64,000 nt of DNA from Geobacter sp. FeAm09 (GCF_008330225.1 NZ_CP042466.1:4024001-4088000), one strand, 5' to 3'; shown: positions 26,288 to 35,841, numbered from the stretch's first letter. Translations and numbers: made by a program. Notes: generated from the sequence alone by a model not told the origin.

Positions 26288-26644
26288 ATGGAAGCGGAAA
26301 AGGTTGAATACTTCAGAAATGTTCTGATCGAAGAGATGAAATCCCTGCTCGGCGAGGCGGACAAGACGGTCACGGAAATGACCTCCGATGCGGCCAACTT
26401 TCCCGATCCCACCGACCGCGCCACCCAGGAGTCGGACCGTAACTTCGAACTGCGCATACGGGACCGTGAGCGCAAGTTGATCAACAAAATAAAAGACGCC
26501 CTGGAGCGCATCGACGCCGGCGAATTCGGCATTTGCGAGGAGTGTGGCGAGGAGATCGGCGAAGCGCGTCTCAAGGCGCGTCCGGTAACGACGCTCTGCA
26601 TCAACTGCAAAATGGAAGAGGAAGAAAAAGAACGACGTCAATAG
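26288..26644 (+). CDS. DksA/TraR-family C4 zinc-finger protein
   Basis: A 118-aa DksA-type regulator that would bind RNA polymerase through its secondary channel. An N-terminal coiled coil (EKVEYFRNVLIEEMKSLLGE ... RERKLINKIKDALERI) carries acidic tip residues in the PDPTDRATQESD stretch. The C-terminal zinc finger is CEECGEEIGEARLKARP followed by CINCK, with four Cys. AGGAG at 26275-26279 is 8 bp before the chosen ATG, so the upstream ATG at 26267 is less likely. It is shorter than E. coli DksA (151 aa), as is usual for delta-proteobacterial paralogues. Confidence 0.88.
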   Translation: MEAEKVEYFRNVLIEEMKSLLGEADKTVTEMTSDAANFPDPTDRATQESDRNFELRIRDRERKLINKIKDALERIDAGEFGICEECGEEIGEARLKARPVTTLCINCKMEEEEKERRQ

Positions 26645-26685
26645 GCATTCAGCAACCCCCGCATACCCTGCGGCAGGTGTACGAC

Positions 26686-28059
26686 ATGGAAGCCCGCACC
26701 CCCCCCAAACAGGCCGCATCCCACAAGCAACTCGTCGAACTGACGATTCTTTATCAGTTCAGTAATACCATGCTGTCCACCATTCGCCTCAACAAGCTGA
26801 CCCATCTCATCCTTACCGCCCTTACCTCAGACAGCACCAGGCTCTTTGAACGGGCGATGCTGTTTCTGCGCAACGAGAAATCGGGGGTGCTGCAGGGTAT
26901 GCTCGGCGTCACCCGGGATACCGCCGGGGGGATGAAGGTGGTAGGGGGGGAGGACGCCCTCAGCAGCCGCTGGGATATCGACGATGAGGCCATTGTCCTC
27001 CAGCGGGAATCCGCTTTTTCGAAGCATGTCCGCTCGACCCGGATCGAGGCCAGCGCGAATTGCACCATTATCCGGCGCGTCATCCACGAGCACCGTCTCT
27101 ATGCCCTGGGGGAGGATGACTGCCGCGTCTGCGAAACCTGCGATTTCATCCACCGTCTCGGCATCGCGGCCTTTGCCGTCGTTCCCCTCATCGCCCGGGA
27201 CAAGGCCCTGGGGATCATCGTCGTGGACAACCCCGTCTCAAGCAAGGAGATCGGCCGGGACGACCTGCATTTTTTGCAGCTCATCGCCAACCAGGCCGGC
27301 ATGGCGGTTGAAAACTCCATGCTCTACAACCGTATCGAAGAGGCCCACTCCAACCTGCGCGATGCCCGGGAGCGCCTCGTCCACGGCGAACGCCTGGCGG
27401 CCATCGGCGAGATGGCGGCCAACCTGGCCCATGAGCTCAAAAATCCGCTCATAACCATCGGCGGTTTTGCCGGGCGGCTGGTCAAGGGACTTTCCTGCAA
27501 CTCCCGCGAACATCACTACGCCGACACCATTGTGAAGGAGATCAGCCGGCTGGAGCGGATGCTGGCCGATATCCTGGCGTTTTCGCGCAAGCCGACCATC
27601 TGCTACAGTGTCTGCGACGCGGGCGATATTCTGAACGACTGCTTTGCCAGCTGCGCCACGACCCTCGAGGATCACTGCGTCACGCTCGCCACCTCCTTTG
27701 AGGACGGCCCCTGGCCGACCCTCGGCGATGCCCACCAACTCAAGCAGGTTTTTCTGAATCTCATGCTGAACGCCTGCGAAGCGATGCCTGACGGAGGCTC
27801 GCTCCATGTGGCACTCCAAAAAGTATCCCTTGACAAAAAATACATATTGGTTAGCATACAGGACTCGGGTGGAGGCATACCGGCCGACATGCTGCCGAAG
27901 ATCTTCACCCCCTTCTTCACCACCAAGCCGCATGGCACGGGCCTGGGACTTGCCATCGTCAACCGCATCCTGCAGAATCACGGCGGTAGTATCGAAGCGG
28001 GTAACGAAGGTAAAGGGGCGGTGTTCACCGTCACCCTGCCGCAGGCGGCGGTGCAATAG
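26686..28059 (+). CDS. Cytosolic GAF-domain sensor histidine kinase
   Basis: A 457-aa kinase with no membrane segment. Residues about 20-210 form a GAF-like sensor that contains a Cys-rich insert (DDCRVCETCDFIH), which may bind a metal or a redox cofactor. The HisKA domain has the phospho-accepting His249 (NLAHELKNPL). The HATPase domain shows the N box (NLMLNACEAMPDGG), the G1 box (IQDSGGGIPADM) and G2 (HGTGLGLAIV). No response regulator is adjacent. tRNA-Ala begins 14 bp after its stop. The ribosome site is weak, so the start is a best guess. Confidence 0.83.
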   Translation: MEARTPPKQAASHKQLVELTILYQFSNTMLSTIRLNKLTHLILTALTSDSTRLFERAMLFLRNEKSGVLQGMLGVTRDTAGGMKVVGGEDALSSRWDIDDEAIVLQRESAFSKHVRSTRIEASANCTIIRRVIHEHRLYALGEDDCRVCETCDFIHRLGIAAFAVVPLIARDKALGIIVVDNPVSSKEIGRDDLHFLQLIANQAGMAVENSMLYNRIEEAHSNLRDARERLVHGERLAAIGEMAANLAHELKNPLITIGGFAGRLVKGLSCNSREHHYADTIVKEISRLERMLADILAFSRKPTICYSVCDAGDILNDCFASCATTLEDHCVTLATSFEDGPWPTLGDAHQLKQVFLNLMLNACEAMPDGGSLHVALQKVSLDKKYILVSIQDSGGGIPADMLPKIFTPFFTTKPHGTGLGLAIVNRILQNHGGSIEAGNEGKGAVFTVTLPQAAVQ

Positions 28060-28073
28060 AATTCATGTGATCT

Positions 28074-28149
28074 GGGGCTGTAGCTCAGTTGGGAGAGCGA
28101 TGCGTTCGCAACGCATAGGTCGACGGTTCGATCCCGTTCAGCTCCACCA
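28074..28149 (+). tRNA. tRNA-Ala (anticodon CGC)
   Basis: A 76-nt cloverleaf: acceptor GGGGCTG pairs with CAGCTCC and includes the G3-U70 wobble that is the alanine identity element. The D arm is GCTC...GAGC, the anticodon stem ATGCG/CGCAT encloses loop TTCGCAA with anticodon CGC (reads GCG), and the T arm contains GGTTCGATCCC. The 3' CCA is encoded. A rho-independent terminator follows directly. Confidence 0.97.
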
Positions 28150-28159
28150 GATACATCGA

Positions 28160-28195
28160 GGAGTTATGGTTTACGCCATAGCTCCTTTTGTTTTT
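28160..28195 (+). terminator. Rho-independent terminator of the kinase/tRNA transcript
   Basis: GGAGTTATGG pairs with CCATAGCTCC (one G-U) around a 6-nt loop, followed by TTTTGTTTTT. Confidence 0.85.
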
Positions 28196-28333
28196 AGTGG
28201 ACCGCACGCGTTGTGGCCGGGTTCTTGGCCCAAGCTCTGCCCCGGGAAATGACACGACATGGCATGGAGGGTGACGGCATTTTATTTACACCTGAACAAT
28301 TAGATTGCATTAATTTATCAAGCCTAATTGTCG

Positions 28334-28361
28334 TTGACAAAAATCGAGCGAATGGTATGAT
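28334..28361 (+). promoter_or_regulatory. Sigma-70 promoter of the binding protein-hybrid kinase genes
   Basis: A perfect TTGACA (28334-28339), a 16-bp spacer and TATGAT (28356-28361) in an AT-rich patch, about 200 bp upstream of the first start codon. It leaves a leader of about 200 nt. Confidence 0.6.
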
Positions 28362-28568
28362 ATAAAACACTTTTTTGTCGTTATGCCTGTGGGGCGCCTC
28401 CTTTCGCAGGAGCGTGAAAAGGGGGGGCGCCTGATGGCCCATTTTCATGTGCCGATGGGCACATAATTCGAGCAGGCTTCTTGCCTTCCTCCGCACGAAG
28501 CGCGGCAAGGTGCGCCTGCGGCCGGGCGGGATCGGCGGCCGGGAAGCATCATCGCAGAGGTCATGGCC
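28362..28568 (+). other. Structured untranslated leader, unassigned
   Basis: The roughly 200-nt leader between the promoter and the binding-protein start contains GGCGCC repeats flanking TCCTTTCGCAGGA (28393-28430) and a 7-bp hairpin ATGTGCC/GGCACAT (28447-28464). It does not match a riboswitch class that I know. The 28196-28333 stretch before the promoter shows no gene or other feature. Confidence 0.3.
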
Positions 28569-29564
28569 ATGAAAAACATGATTGGGCTGCTGCTGGCATG
28601 CCTGTGTGCTGGCATGCCCCCTTCCTGCGCGCTGGCTGCCGGGGGCTGCCGGGTGCTTGTGGTGATGAGTTATGAAGAGGATTATCCCTGGGTTAAACAG
28701 CAGAAGGAGGGGATTGATTCCCAATTGGGTGGCGTCTGTGAGGTTAAGTATTTTTACCTGAACACCAAGCGGAATTTTGCCGGCGGAGGGGAGCGGAGCA
28801 AGGAAGCCTATGCCCTCTACCGTTCTTTTCGCCCCGACGGCGTTATCGCTGCCGATGACGACGCCCAGGCCATGTTCGTGGTCCCCTATCTCAGGGACAA
28901 GGTGAAGACGCCGGTCATGTTCTGCGGCGTGAATGCGGAGCCGGAACAATACGGCTATCCGGCCAGCAACGTGTCCGGCGTTCTCGAACGCCACCATATC
29001 GCCGAATCCATCGTGCTGGCACGGCAACTCATCCCCTCCGTCAAGACCATCGGCTTCATAATGAAGGAGAGCCCGGTAGCCGGGTTAGTCAGGAACCAGG
29101 TAAACCAGGAGTACGCATCGTATCCCATCAGGGTCGTGGGTTTCAAAATGCCAAAGACCCTGATGGAGGCTGTTGCCATGGCCAGGGAGTTCAGAAAGAG
29201 CGCCGATGTGCTGTACGTGGAGACCCTCGAGGGGATCGTCGACGCGGCCGGCAGCCCGATCAAGGACCGTGAGGCCATGTCGACCGTGGCCAGGGCCTTC
29301 GGCAAGGCGACCCTGACGGGGAACTCCTACTACATCGAATATGGTCTCCTGGCGGCCGTTGTCCTGTCGGGCCAGGAACAGGGTGCAACCGTCGCTCGCA
29401 TGCTTCAGCAGGCCATGGGGGGCACCCCTGTTGCCAGGATTCCTGTCGTCAAAAATCACAGCGGCAAACGGATGATCAACGTGACGGTTATGAAGAAGCT
29501 GGGTATAACCCCCAAACCGCTCGTTCTGCGGGGGGTCGAACTGGTTCGGACGAAGGAGCCGTGA
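28569..29564 (+). CDS. Periplasmic ABC-type substrate-binding protein (PF04392-like)
   Basis: A 331-aa exported protein: signal peptide up to about residue 22 (ALAAGG), then two Rossmann-like lobes (RVLVVMSYEEDYPWVKQQKE, FRPDGVIAADDDAQAMFVVP, SVKTIGFIMKESPVAG). This matches the ABC substrate-binding family that occurs without transporter genes beside sensor kinases. Here a hybrid kinase follows 127 bp downstream and no permease or ATPase is near, so it may present a ligand to that kinase (inference). The ATG at 28569 has AGAGG 8 bp upstream; the ATG at 28563 is too close to it. Confidence 0.78.
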   Translation: MKNMIGLLLACLCAGMPPSCALAAGGCRVLVVMSYEEDYPWVKQQKEGIDSQLGGVCEVKYFYLNTKRNFAGGGERSKEAYALYRSFRPDGVIAADDDAQAMFVVPYLRDKVKTPVMFCGVNAEPEQYGYPASNVSGVLERHHIAESIVLARQLIPSVKTIGFIMKESPVAGLVRNQVNQEYASYPIRVVGFKMPKTLMEAVAMAREFRKSADVLYVETLEGIVDAAGSPIKDREAMSTVARAFGKATLTGNSYYIEYGLLAAVVLSGQEQGATVARMLQQAMGGTPVARIPVVKNHSGKRMINVTVMKKLGITPKPLVLRGVELVRTKEP

Positions 29565-29691
29565 CATGCGTGACAATCATCGCAATCGTGCCGTCTCTCG
29601 TGCCGTGACGTCGAAGGCCTTGGTGGAGGTACCGGGCTCACCGCCAGACCCGCGCTGTTGCGGAACAACACGCTCGTGACCACCGACTGAT

Positions 29692-32409
29692 ATGGGCAGT
29701 AATCTAACCAAAGGTATGGGGATCGCCACCCGGCTGATCCTCATGAATCTGTTGCTTGTGACGCTGTTTGCCGTCATGAGCGTATTGGCCCATTACACGT
29801 TTGCCAAGGTGGAACGGTTGGTGGGCACGAGCGTCGGCTCCGATGTCAAGCAGAACATGGCTAACGCCCGCATGCTGCGGGAACTGGCGGCAATATTTTC
29901 TCAAACCGACCAACTGTTGGGGAATTTTCTCAAGAACGAGAAGGTTCTTGAAAAACAGAGCAGGCAGGTGGTGGCCGCCGTGGAGCGCCTGGGCGCCGAG
30001 AGCAGCGACCGCCGTCTGACCTTGCCGCTTCAGGCGTATGCCCGCAGGTTGGATACGCTTTTCGAGGTCTGCACCGGAGTCAATACGGCTCTCCGGCAGG
30101 TTGAGCAGTTGGAACAGCGTCTGCACGGGGAGCTCGACGCCCTCGAGCAGACCATCAGCGACGCCAAGATCGCACTGGTTCTCAAGGGGCTCGATCCGGT
30201 CATCATGGACCAGTTGACGGTTCTTACCGCCGGCTTCCAGGATTCTCTCCAGAGCATCAACCTGCTGTTTTTCCGGTCCATCAGCGACAAATCTACGGTT
30301 GTTGCCGCCGCGCGGCACAAGCAACTGCTTACCATGATCGACGATTTCACCCTGCAACTCCAGGCCTTGACGGCATCGGAGCCGCAAATCGCCGCGTACG
30401 CCCCCCGGGTGGTCGCCTCCATGCGGACCTATCGCGCCATGGTTGACCGCTATTACCTGTCCATGGAGGAGTTGCAGCGCCAGAGCCGTCAATTGGAAGA
30501 GGCAAAGGCGATGGTGAACGGCATCATGCAGCGCATGGACGAAGAGCTTGCCGTCTCTTCCAGTGGCATCAGCCGCCATGTGCACGATATCATGGTCACC
30601 TCCCGCCGCGGCACCCAGGTGATTGCGGTGGTATCGGTCCTGGCCTCCGGTATTGCGGCCATATTCTTCATCCTCTCCGTTATCCGCCGGCCGATGGCCC
30701 AGATCATAAAGGGGATCGAAGGTATTGCGGCCGGCAATCTCGATACCAGGATCAACCTCAACAGAAACGATGAGTGGAGCCATATAGAAACCGCCCTGAA
30801 CCGTATGGCCGGGGAGCTTAAGCAGTCCTACCTGGAGCTGGAGCGGTCCAACCACGAATTGCAGGCCGAGATCCTCGAACACCGGCAAACGGAAGAAAAC
30901 CTGCGGCGGGCCAAGGAGTACACGGAGAACCTCATTCAGGGGGCCAGCGTGATTGTCGTTGGCCTTGACGTCGACGGCTGCGTGAACCTGTTCAACCAGA
31001 CGGCCGAGATGATCACCGGCTACTCTCCCGGAGACTTGGTGGGGAAGGAGTGGTGTGAAGCCATCTGCCCCCGGGAGCGTTTTCCCGAGGTCCATGCCGA
31101 ATTCGAACGGCTCAGAGAGAGCGCAATCGTTGGCACGTTCGAAAATCAGTTTTTGACCAAGCATGGCAAAACGAGGACCATTTCCTGGAGAAACAACCCG
31201 ATCATAGAAGACGGGGTAGTTGTCGGGACGCTTTTGTTCGGTATGGACCTGACCGAACACCGCACGACGGAGGAGCAACTCCAGCAGTCCCAGAAGATGG
31301 AGGCTATCGGCCGCCTGGCCGGTGGTGTCGCCCACGACTTCAACAACATGCTCGGCGTCATCCTCGGCTATGCGGAACTGTCCATGCTCACCGTTGCCGA
31401 AGGGAGCAAGCTCCGGCGCAACCTCGTTGAGATCTCCAAGGCGGCGCAACGCTCCCGCGACATCACCCGCCAACTCCTGGCTTTTTCCCGCAAGGAGGTT
31501 ATCGCCCCCCAACCGACCAACCTCAATACCCTGATCGTGGAGACGGAGAAGACCCTGGGGCGGCTCATCGGCGAGGATATCGACCTGGCTTTCCGACCGG
31601 CCCAAGACCTCTGGACGGTCAAGGTCGACCCGTCCCAGATAGACCAAATCCTGATGAACCTGGCGGTGAATGCCCGCGACGCCATGCCGGATGGCGGCCG
31701 TCTGAGCATAGAAACATCAAATATCCGCATCGATGAATCCTACTGCCAGTACCAACTGGATGCGCAGCCCGGTGATTTTGTCAGGATAGCGGTCAGCGAC
31801 ACCGGCATCGGCATGGACGACGAAACCCAAAGGCACATCTTCGAACCGTTCTTTACCACCAAAGAGGTCGGCAAGGGAACAGGGCTCGGCTTGGCCACAA
31901 CCTTTGGCATCGTCAAGCAGAACAACGGCTTCATCCAGGTTTACAGCGAGCCGGGGCACGGCTCCACCTTCAACATATATCTGCCCAGTACCGCTGAATC
32001 CGCCGTGGCCCCGCCGTCCCACGGGGAAAAACCGCCTGCGGGGGCCGGCGCCGTCCTTGTGGTGGAAGACGACAAGACCGTGCTCACGATGTCAACGATG
32101 ATGCTGGAGGAGATCGGCTACACCGTCCACGCGACCGGCGACCCCCAGGAGGCGATCGCGTTGTGCCGTGATCCGGGAACGGTTCTCGACATGATCCTTA
32201 GCGATGTCATCATGCCCGCCATGAGCGGCAAGGAGATGGTCGAGCAGATTTTGCAGGTACGGCCGGCAATCAAGGTCCTGTACATGTCCGGCTATACCTC
32301 CGACATCATTGCCCAGAAGGGGGTACTGGAGGAGGGAATGCACTTCATTCACAAGCCGTTCGATATGCATACCCTGCATGAAAAGATCAAGGAAACATTG
32401 AACGGGTAA
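29692..32409 (+). CDS. Membrane hybrid histidine kinase (HAMP-PAS-HisKA-HATPase-REC)
   Basis: A 905-aa sensor. One membrane segment (about residues 12-34) and a second (about 308-332) enclose a roughly 270-residue helical periplasmic sensor; HAMP follows (about 330-385, GIAAGNLDTRINLNRNDEW), then a coiled coil, PAS (about 420-530, VVGLDVDGCVNLFNQTAEMI), HisKA with His548 (GGVAHDFNNMLG), HATPase (NLAVNARDAMPDGG, DTGIGMD, GTGLGLAT) and a receiver with Asp838 (ILSDVIMPAMSG). It is preceded by a periplasmic binding protein that may deliver the signal. The output partner is unknown; no phosphotransfer or DNA-binding protein is adjacent except the next two-component pair. Confidence 0.9.
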   Translation: MGSNLTKGMGIATRLILMNLLLVTLFAVMSVLAHYTFAKVERLVGTSVGSDVKQNMANARMLRELAAIFSQTDQLLGNFLKNEKVLEKQSRQVVAAVERLGAESSDRRLTLPLQAYARRLDTLFEVCTGVNTALRQVEQLEQRLHGELDALEQTISDAKIALVLKGLDPVIMDQLTVLTAGFQDSLQSINLLFFRSISDKSTVVAAARHKQLLTMIDDFTLQLQALTASEPQIAAYAPRVVASMRTYRAMVDRYYLSMEELQRQSRQLEEAKAMVNGIMQRMDEELAVSSSGISRHVHDIMVTSRRGTQVIAVVSVLASGIAAIFFILSVIRRPMAQIIKGIEGIAAGNLDTRINLNRNDEWSHIETALNRMAGELKQSYLELERSNHELQAEILEHRQTEENLRRAKEYTENLIQGASVIVVGLDVDGCVNLFNQTAEMITGYSPGDLVGKEWCEAICPRERFPEVHAEFERLRESAIVGTFENQFLTKHGKTRTISWRNNPIIEDGVVVGTLLFGMDLTEHRTTEEQLQQSQKMEAIGRLAGGVAHDFNNMLGVILGYAELSMLTVAEGSKLRRNLVEISKAAQRSRDITRQLLAFSRKEVIAPQPTNLNTLIVETEKTLGRLIGEDIDLAFRPAQDLWTVKVDPSQIDQILMNLAVNARDAMPDGGRLSIETSNIRIDESYCQYQLDAQPGDFVRIAVSDTGIGMDDETQRHIFEPFFTTKEVGKGTGLGLATTFGIVKQNNGFIQVYSEPGHGSTFNIYLPSTAESAVAPPSHGEKPPAGAGAVLVVEDDKTVLTMSTMMLEEIGYTVHATGDPQEAIALCRDPGTVLDMILSDVIMPAMSGKEMVEQILQVRPAIKVLYMSGYTSDIIAQKGVLEEGMHFIHKPFDMHTLHEKIKETLNG

Positions 32410-32551
32410 CAGGGACCAGGCCTTTCAGGCGTCCCCCACTCCACTGTGCACCACTTTCCCGGTATGGTTTCCGATTTGAGTGCTTGCCTTTTACGCGCTA
32501 TTATCTAATAATTTCCGCCCAACCCAATGCCAAGCCGCGAGGTTCCGGATT

Positions 32552-34357
32552 ATGGGCCGCTGGCCGGGCCCGTTGAGAAAGCCCTCTATGATGCGACATT
32601 CCAGGGGACATGAACGCCGTAATCGCCCCGTACCGGTCCTGCTCCGGTTGTGGGTGTTCTGTGCCGTTGCGGGCCTGATCCTTGCCATCTGCTTCCCTTG
32701 TGCCGCCGGTGCCGATGCCGGCAAACGGAAAAGCTCCGTTATTATCGTCGGCGGCGGGTGGGACCTGCCCCCGTACGAATTCATCGACCGGGACGGCAAG
32801 CCGGCCGGCTATAACGTGGAACTCACGAAGGCGGTGGCCGAGGTCATGGGACTCAAGGTCGAGTTCCGCCTGGGCAATTGGCCGGAGATGCGGGACAAGC
32901 TGCAAACCGGGGAGATCGACCTGCTCCAGGGGATGTTCTATACCGATGAACGGGCCCGGATTTTCGATTTTTCCAATCCGCACAACAACGTCAACCACGC
33001 CATCTTCGCCCGGCGCGGGATGCCGACCCTGCAATCGCTCGAAGGGTTGCGCGGCAAGGAGGTCATCGTCGCCCGCGGCAGCCTGATGCACGACTTCCTG
33101 GCCCGTCAGGGGATTGCCGGGAAGCTCATCCTGACCGATACCCCGGCCGACGCATTGCGGCTTTTGGCTTCCGGAAAACATGACTACGCGGGGGTTGGGC
33201 TTTTGGGGGGGATCTACCTGGCCCGGGAACTGAAGCTCACGAATATTGTCCCCGTGGTACGCAGCGTTGTCTCGTACCGCTATTGTTTTGCGGTGAAAAA
33301 AGGCAACTCGGAACTGCTGGCCGATTTCAATGAAGGCCTGGCCATCCTCAAACAGACGGGCCAGTACCAGAAGATCTACGAAAAGTGGCTCGGTGTCCAG
33401 GAATCTCCGCGCATCACGTGGAAGGAGATTGCCAAATACGTGGTGATCGCCGTCATTCCCCTGCATCTCATCCTGCTCGGCACCATATTCTGGTCACGCT
33501 CCTTGAGGAAGCAGGTTGCCCAAAGGACCGAATCGCTCACGAAAGCGCTGCACGAGCTGCAGATAAACCAAAAACAACTCGTCCAGGCCGACAAGCTGGC
33601 CGCCCTCGGCACCCTGGTCTCCGGCGTCGCCCATGAAATCAACAACCCCAACGGCCTGATCCTGCTCAGCATCCCGACCCTGATGAAAGCCCACAGGGAC
33701 ACGGCGCATATCCTCGAGGAATATTACCGCGACCACGGAGACTTTACCGTGGCAGGCCTGCCCTACATCCGCATGAAGGCGGAGATTCCCCGCATACTCG
33801 AAGAAATGCAGGATAGCGGCCAACGCATCAAACGAATCGTCTCCGACCTGAAGGATTTTGCGCGGCGCGATGACAGTGCCGGTCAGGAGTTGCTTGATTT
33901 CAATACGGCGGTGCAGACGGCAGTGCGCCTTGCCGAGCCGACATTCCGCAAGGCAACGGATTCCTTCACGGTCGATTACGGAGCGGGGCTCCCGCGGGTG
34001 CGGGGCAATGCCCAACGGATCGAGCAGGTCATCATCAATTTGATTCTCAACGCCTGTCAGGCCCTGCCGGATGCCAGCCGGAGCATCCAGCTCTCGACCT
34101 CGTACCACCAACCGTCCGGTGCCGTGATCCTCAGGCTGCGGGACGAGGGGGTCGGGATCAGCCCCGAGCATATGTCCCAGTTGACGGACCCCTTTTTCAC
34201 CACCAAGCGGGAGAGTGGGGGGACCGGCCTCGGATTGTCGGTATCCGCCAAGATCGTCAGGGACCATGACGGCACCCTGGCGTTCGACTCGGAGCCCGGC
34301 GAGGGCACCACCGTGACCCTCTCCTTTCCCATTGCCAAAGAGGAGCAGACCGCATGA
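32552..34357 (+). CDS. Sensor histidine kinase with periplasmic SBP_bac_3 solute-binding domain
   Basis: About 601 aa. A signal/anchor segment is followed by a periplasmic family-3 solute-binding domain (WDLPPYEFIDRDGKPAGYNV, then DLLQGMFYTDERARIFDFS), a membrane segment (YVVIAVIPLHLILLGTIFWS), a HisKA domain with His361 (SGVAHEINNPNG) and HATPase (NLILNACQALPDAS, DEGVGISPEH, GGTGLGLSV). Such domains bind amino acids or small organic acids, so this kinase probably senses a periplasmic solute. Its stop overlaps the start of an NtrC-type regulator (ATGA), making a cognate pair. GAGG is 9 bp before the ATG at 32552; the ATG at 32588 is an alternative. Confidence 0.88.
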   Translation: MGRWPGPLRKPSMMRHSRGHERRNRPVPVLLRLWVFCAVAGLILAICFPCAAGADAGKRKSSVIIVGGGWDLPPYEFIDRDGKPAGYNVELTKAVAEVMGLKVEFRLGNWPEMRDKLQTGEIDLLQGMFYTDERARIFDFSNPHNNVNHAIFARRGMPTLQSLEGLRGKEVIVARGSLMHDFLARQGIAGKLILTDTPADALRLLASGKHDYAGVGLLGGIYLARELKLTNIVPVVRSVVSYRYCFAVKKGNSELLADFNEGLAILKQTGQYQKIYEKWLGVQESPRITWKEIAKYVVIAVIPLHLILLGTIFWSRSLRKQVAQRTESLTKALHELQINQKQLVQADKLAALGTLVSGVAHEINNPNGLILLSIPTLMKAHRDTAHILEEYYRDHGDFTVAGLPYIRMKAEIPRILEEMQDSGQRIKRIVSDLKDFARRDDSAGQELLDFNTAVQTAVRLAEPTFRKATDSFTVDYGAGLPRVRGNAQRIEQVIINLILNACQALPDASRSIQLSTSYHQPSGAVILRLRDEGVGISPEHMSQLTDPFFTTKRESGGTGLGLSVSAKIVRDHDGTLAFDSEPGEGTTVTLSFPIAKEEQTA

Positions 34358-35769
34358 CCCAAAATCCGTACCCCAGCTTCGGTATCCTGCTGGTTGACGA
34401 CGAACCGGCCTGGCTCAACATGCTTGCCATTACCCTGGAGGGAAGCGCCGGCATCACCAACATCGTCACCTGTTCCGACAGCCGGGAAGTCCTGCCGCTC
34501 CTGGACAAGGGGGGAATCGGCCTGGTGCTCCTCGACCTGACCATGCCCCACCTGACCGGCGAAGAACTCCTCAGGAAGATCGGCGAGAGCCATCCGGAGA
34601 TCACCACCATCATCGTCAGCGGCATGAACCAGATTGCGACCGCGGTGCGCTGCATAAAACAGGGGGCCTTCGATTACTTCATCAAGACCGATGAGGAGGA
34701 CCGGATTGTGGGCGGGGTGCTCCGGGCGGTCCGCATGCTGGAGATGCAGCGGGAGTACGATGAGATGTCGAGCCGGGTCGTGTCCGGGGAGTTGCGTCAT
34801 CCCGAGGCGTTCACCGCCATCGTGACCGGCGACCGCTCCATGCTGGCGCTGTTCACCTATGTGGAAGCGGTGGCCAAGAGTCCCCAGCCGTTGCTCATCA
34901 CCGGGGAGAGCGGCACCGGCAAGGAGTTGCTCGCCCAGGCCGCCCACAACCTCAGCGGTTGCCGCGGCAGGCTGGTAACGGTCAATGTGGCGGGGCTCGA
35001 TGACGCCGTCTTTTCCGATACGCTCTTCGGCCATGTGCGCGGCGCATTTACCGGTGCCGATTCCGTGCGGCGTGGCATGATCGAGGAAGCCGAAAACGGG
35101 ACCCTTTTCCTCGACGAGATCGGCGACCTCGGCATCGCCTCCCAGGTGAAGCTGCTGCGCCTTCTCCAGGAGGGGGAGTACTTCCCCCTCGGCAGCGACC
35201 GGCCCAAACGCCTCAAGGCGCGCATCGTCGTGGCCACCCACCAGAACCTGCCGGCAAAGGAGGCGGATGGCTCATTCCGTCGGGACCTGTACTACCGCCT
35301 CCGCACCCATCAGGTCCGCATCCCGCCGCTTCGGGAACGCAAGGGGGACATCCCCCTGCTGCTCAACCATTTTCTGGCCGAAGCGGCGAGCGCCCTGGGC
35401 AAGAAAAGGCCGACCCCGACCCAGGGGCTGGCCCAGTACCTCACCACCTACGGGTTCCCCGGGAATATCCGCGAACTCAAGGCCATGGTCTACGACGCCG
35501 TCAGCGTGCACAACGACCGGATGCTGACCTTGGAGCCGTTCGTCGATGCCATTGAGCGCGCCCGGCACGACACCGGCCCGGCCGGCGCCGCGGCTGCCAG
35601 AGAGAACCCCTTTGCCGGGTTCGAAGAACTTCCCACCTTCGGTGATGCCGCCGGATTTCTCGTGATGGAGGCCATGAACCGCGCCGGCGGCAACCAGACC
35701 CTGGCGGCGCGCCTCCTCGGCATCTCCCAGCCGGCCCTCAACAAGCGCCTCAAGCTGCTGCGCGGCTGA
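34354..35769 (+). CDS. NtrC-type sigma-54-dependent response regulator
   Basis: A 471-aa transcription activator. Receiver domain with phospho-acceptor Asp61 (VLLDLTMPHLTG), AAA+ domain with Walker A at residues 184-191 (GESGTGKE), the sigma-54-contacting GAFTGA loop at 230-235, Walker B (GTLFLDEIGDL) and the arginine finger region (RRDLYYRLRTHQVRIPPLRE). A Fis-type helix-turn-helix closes the C-terminus (GGNQTLAARLLGISQPALNK). It is coupled to the upstream solute-sensing kinase. A 9-bp palindrome at 35900-35920 and a -24/-12 promoter at 35994-36008 lie between it and the flavoprotein operon, which is therefore its likely target. Confidence 0.93.
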   Translation: MTQNPYPSFGILLVDDEPAWLNMLAITLEGSAGITNIVTCSDSREVLPLLDKGGIGLVLLDLTMPHLTGEELLRKIGESHPEITTIIVSGMNQIATAVRCIKQGAFDYFIKTDEEDRIVGGVLRAVRMLEMQREYDEMSSRVVSGELRHPEAFTAIVTGDRSMLALFTYVEAVAKSPQPLLITGESGTGKELLAQAAHNLSGCRGRLVTVNVAGLDDAVFSDTLFGHVRGAFTGADSVRRGMIEEAENGTLFLDEIGDLGIASQVKLLRLLQEGEYFPLGSDRPKRLKARIVVATHQNLPAKEADGSFRRDLYYRLRTHQVRIPPLRERKGDIPLLLNHFLAEAASALGKKRPTPTQGLAQYLTTYGFPGNIRELKAMVYDAVSVHNDRMLTLEPFVDAIERARHDTGPAGAAAARENPFAGFEELPTFGDAAGFLVMEAMNRAGGNQTLAARLLGISQPALNKRLKLLRG

Positions 35770-35811
35770 AGGGGCTATAACCCCAGGTTATTTTTATAAC
35801 CATTGCTCATA

Positions 35812-35841
35812 CCCATGCCCGGGGGTTATGGGCGTCTTTTT
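35812..35841 (+). terminator. Probable terminator of the kinase-regulator operon
   Basis: CCCATgCCC ... GGGttATGGG hairpin with an internal mismatch, followed by CGTCTTTTT. Confidence 0.5.

Noticed and set aside
28074-28149. tRNA-Ala as an integration site for the 28.5-39.5 kb region
   Set aside because: No direct repeat of the tRNA 3' end and no integrase were found downstream, and the composition of the region matches its surroundings.
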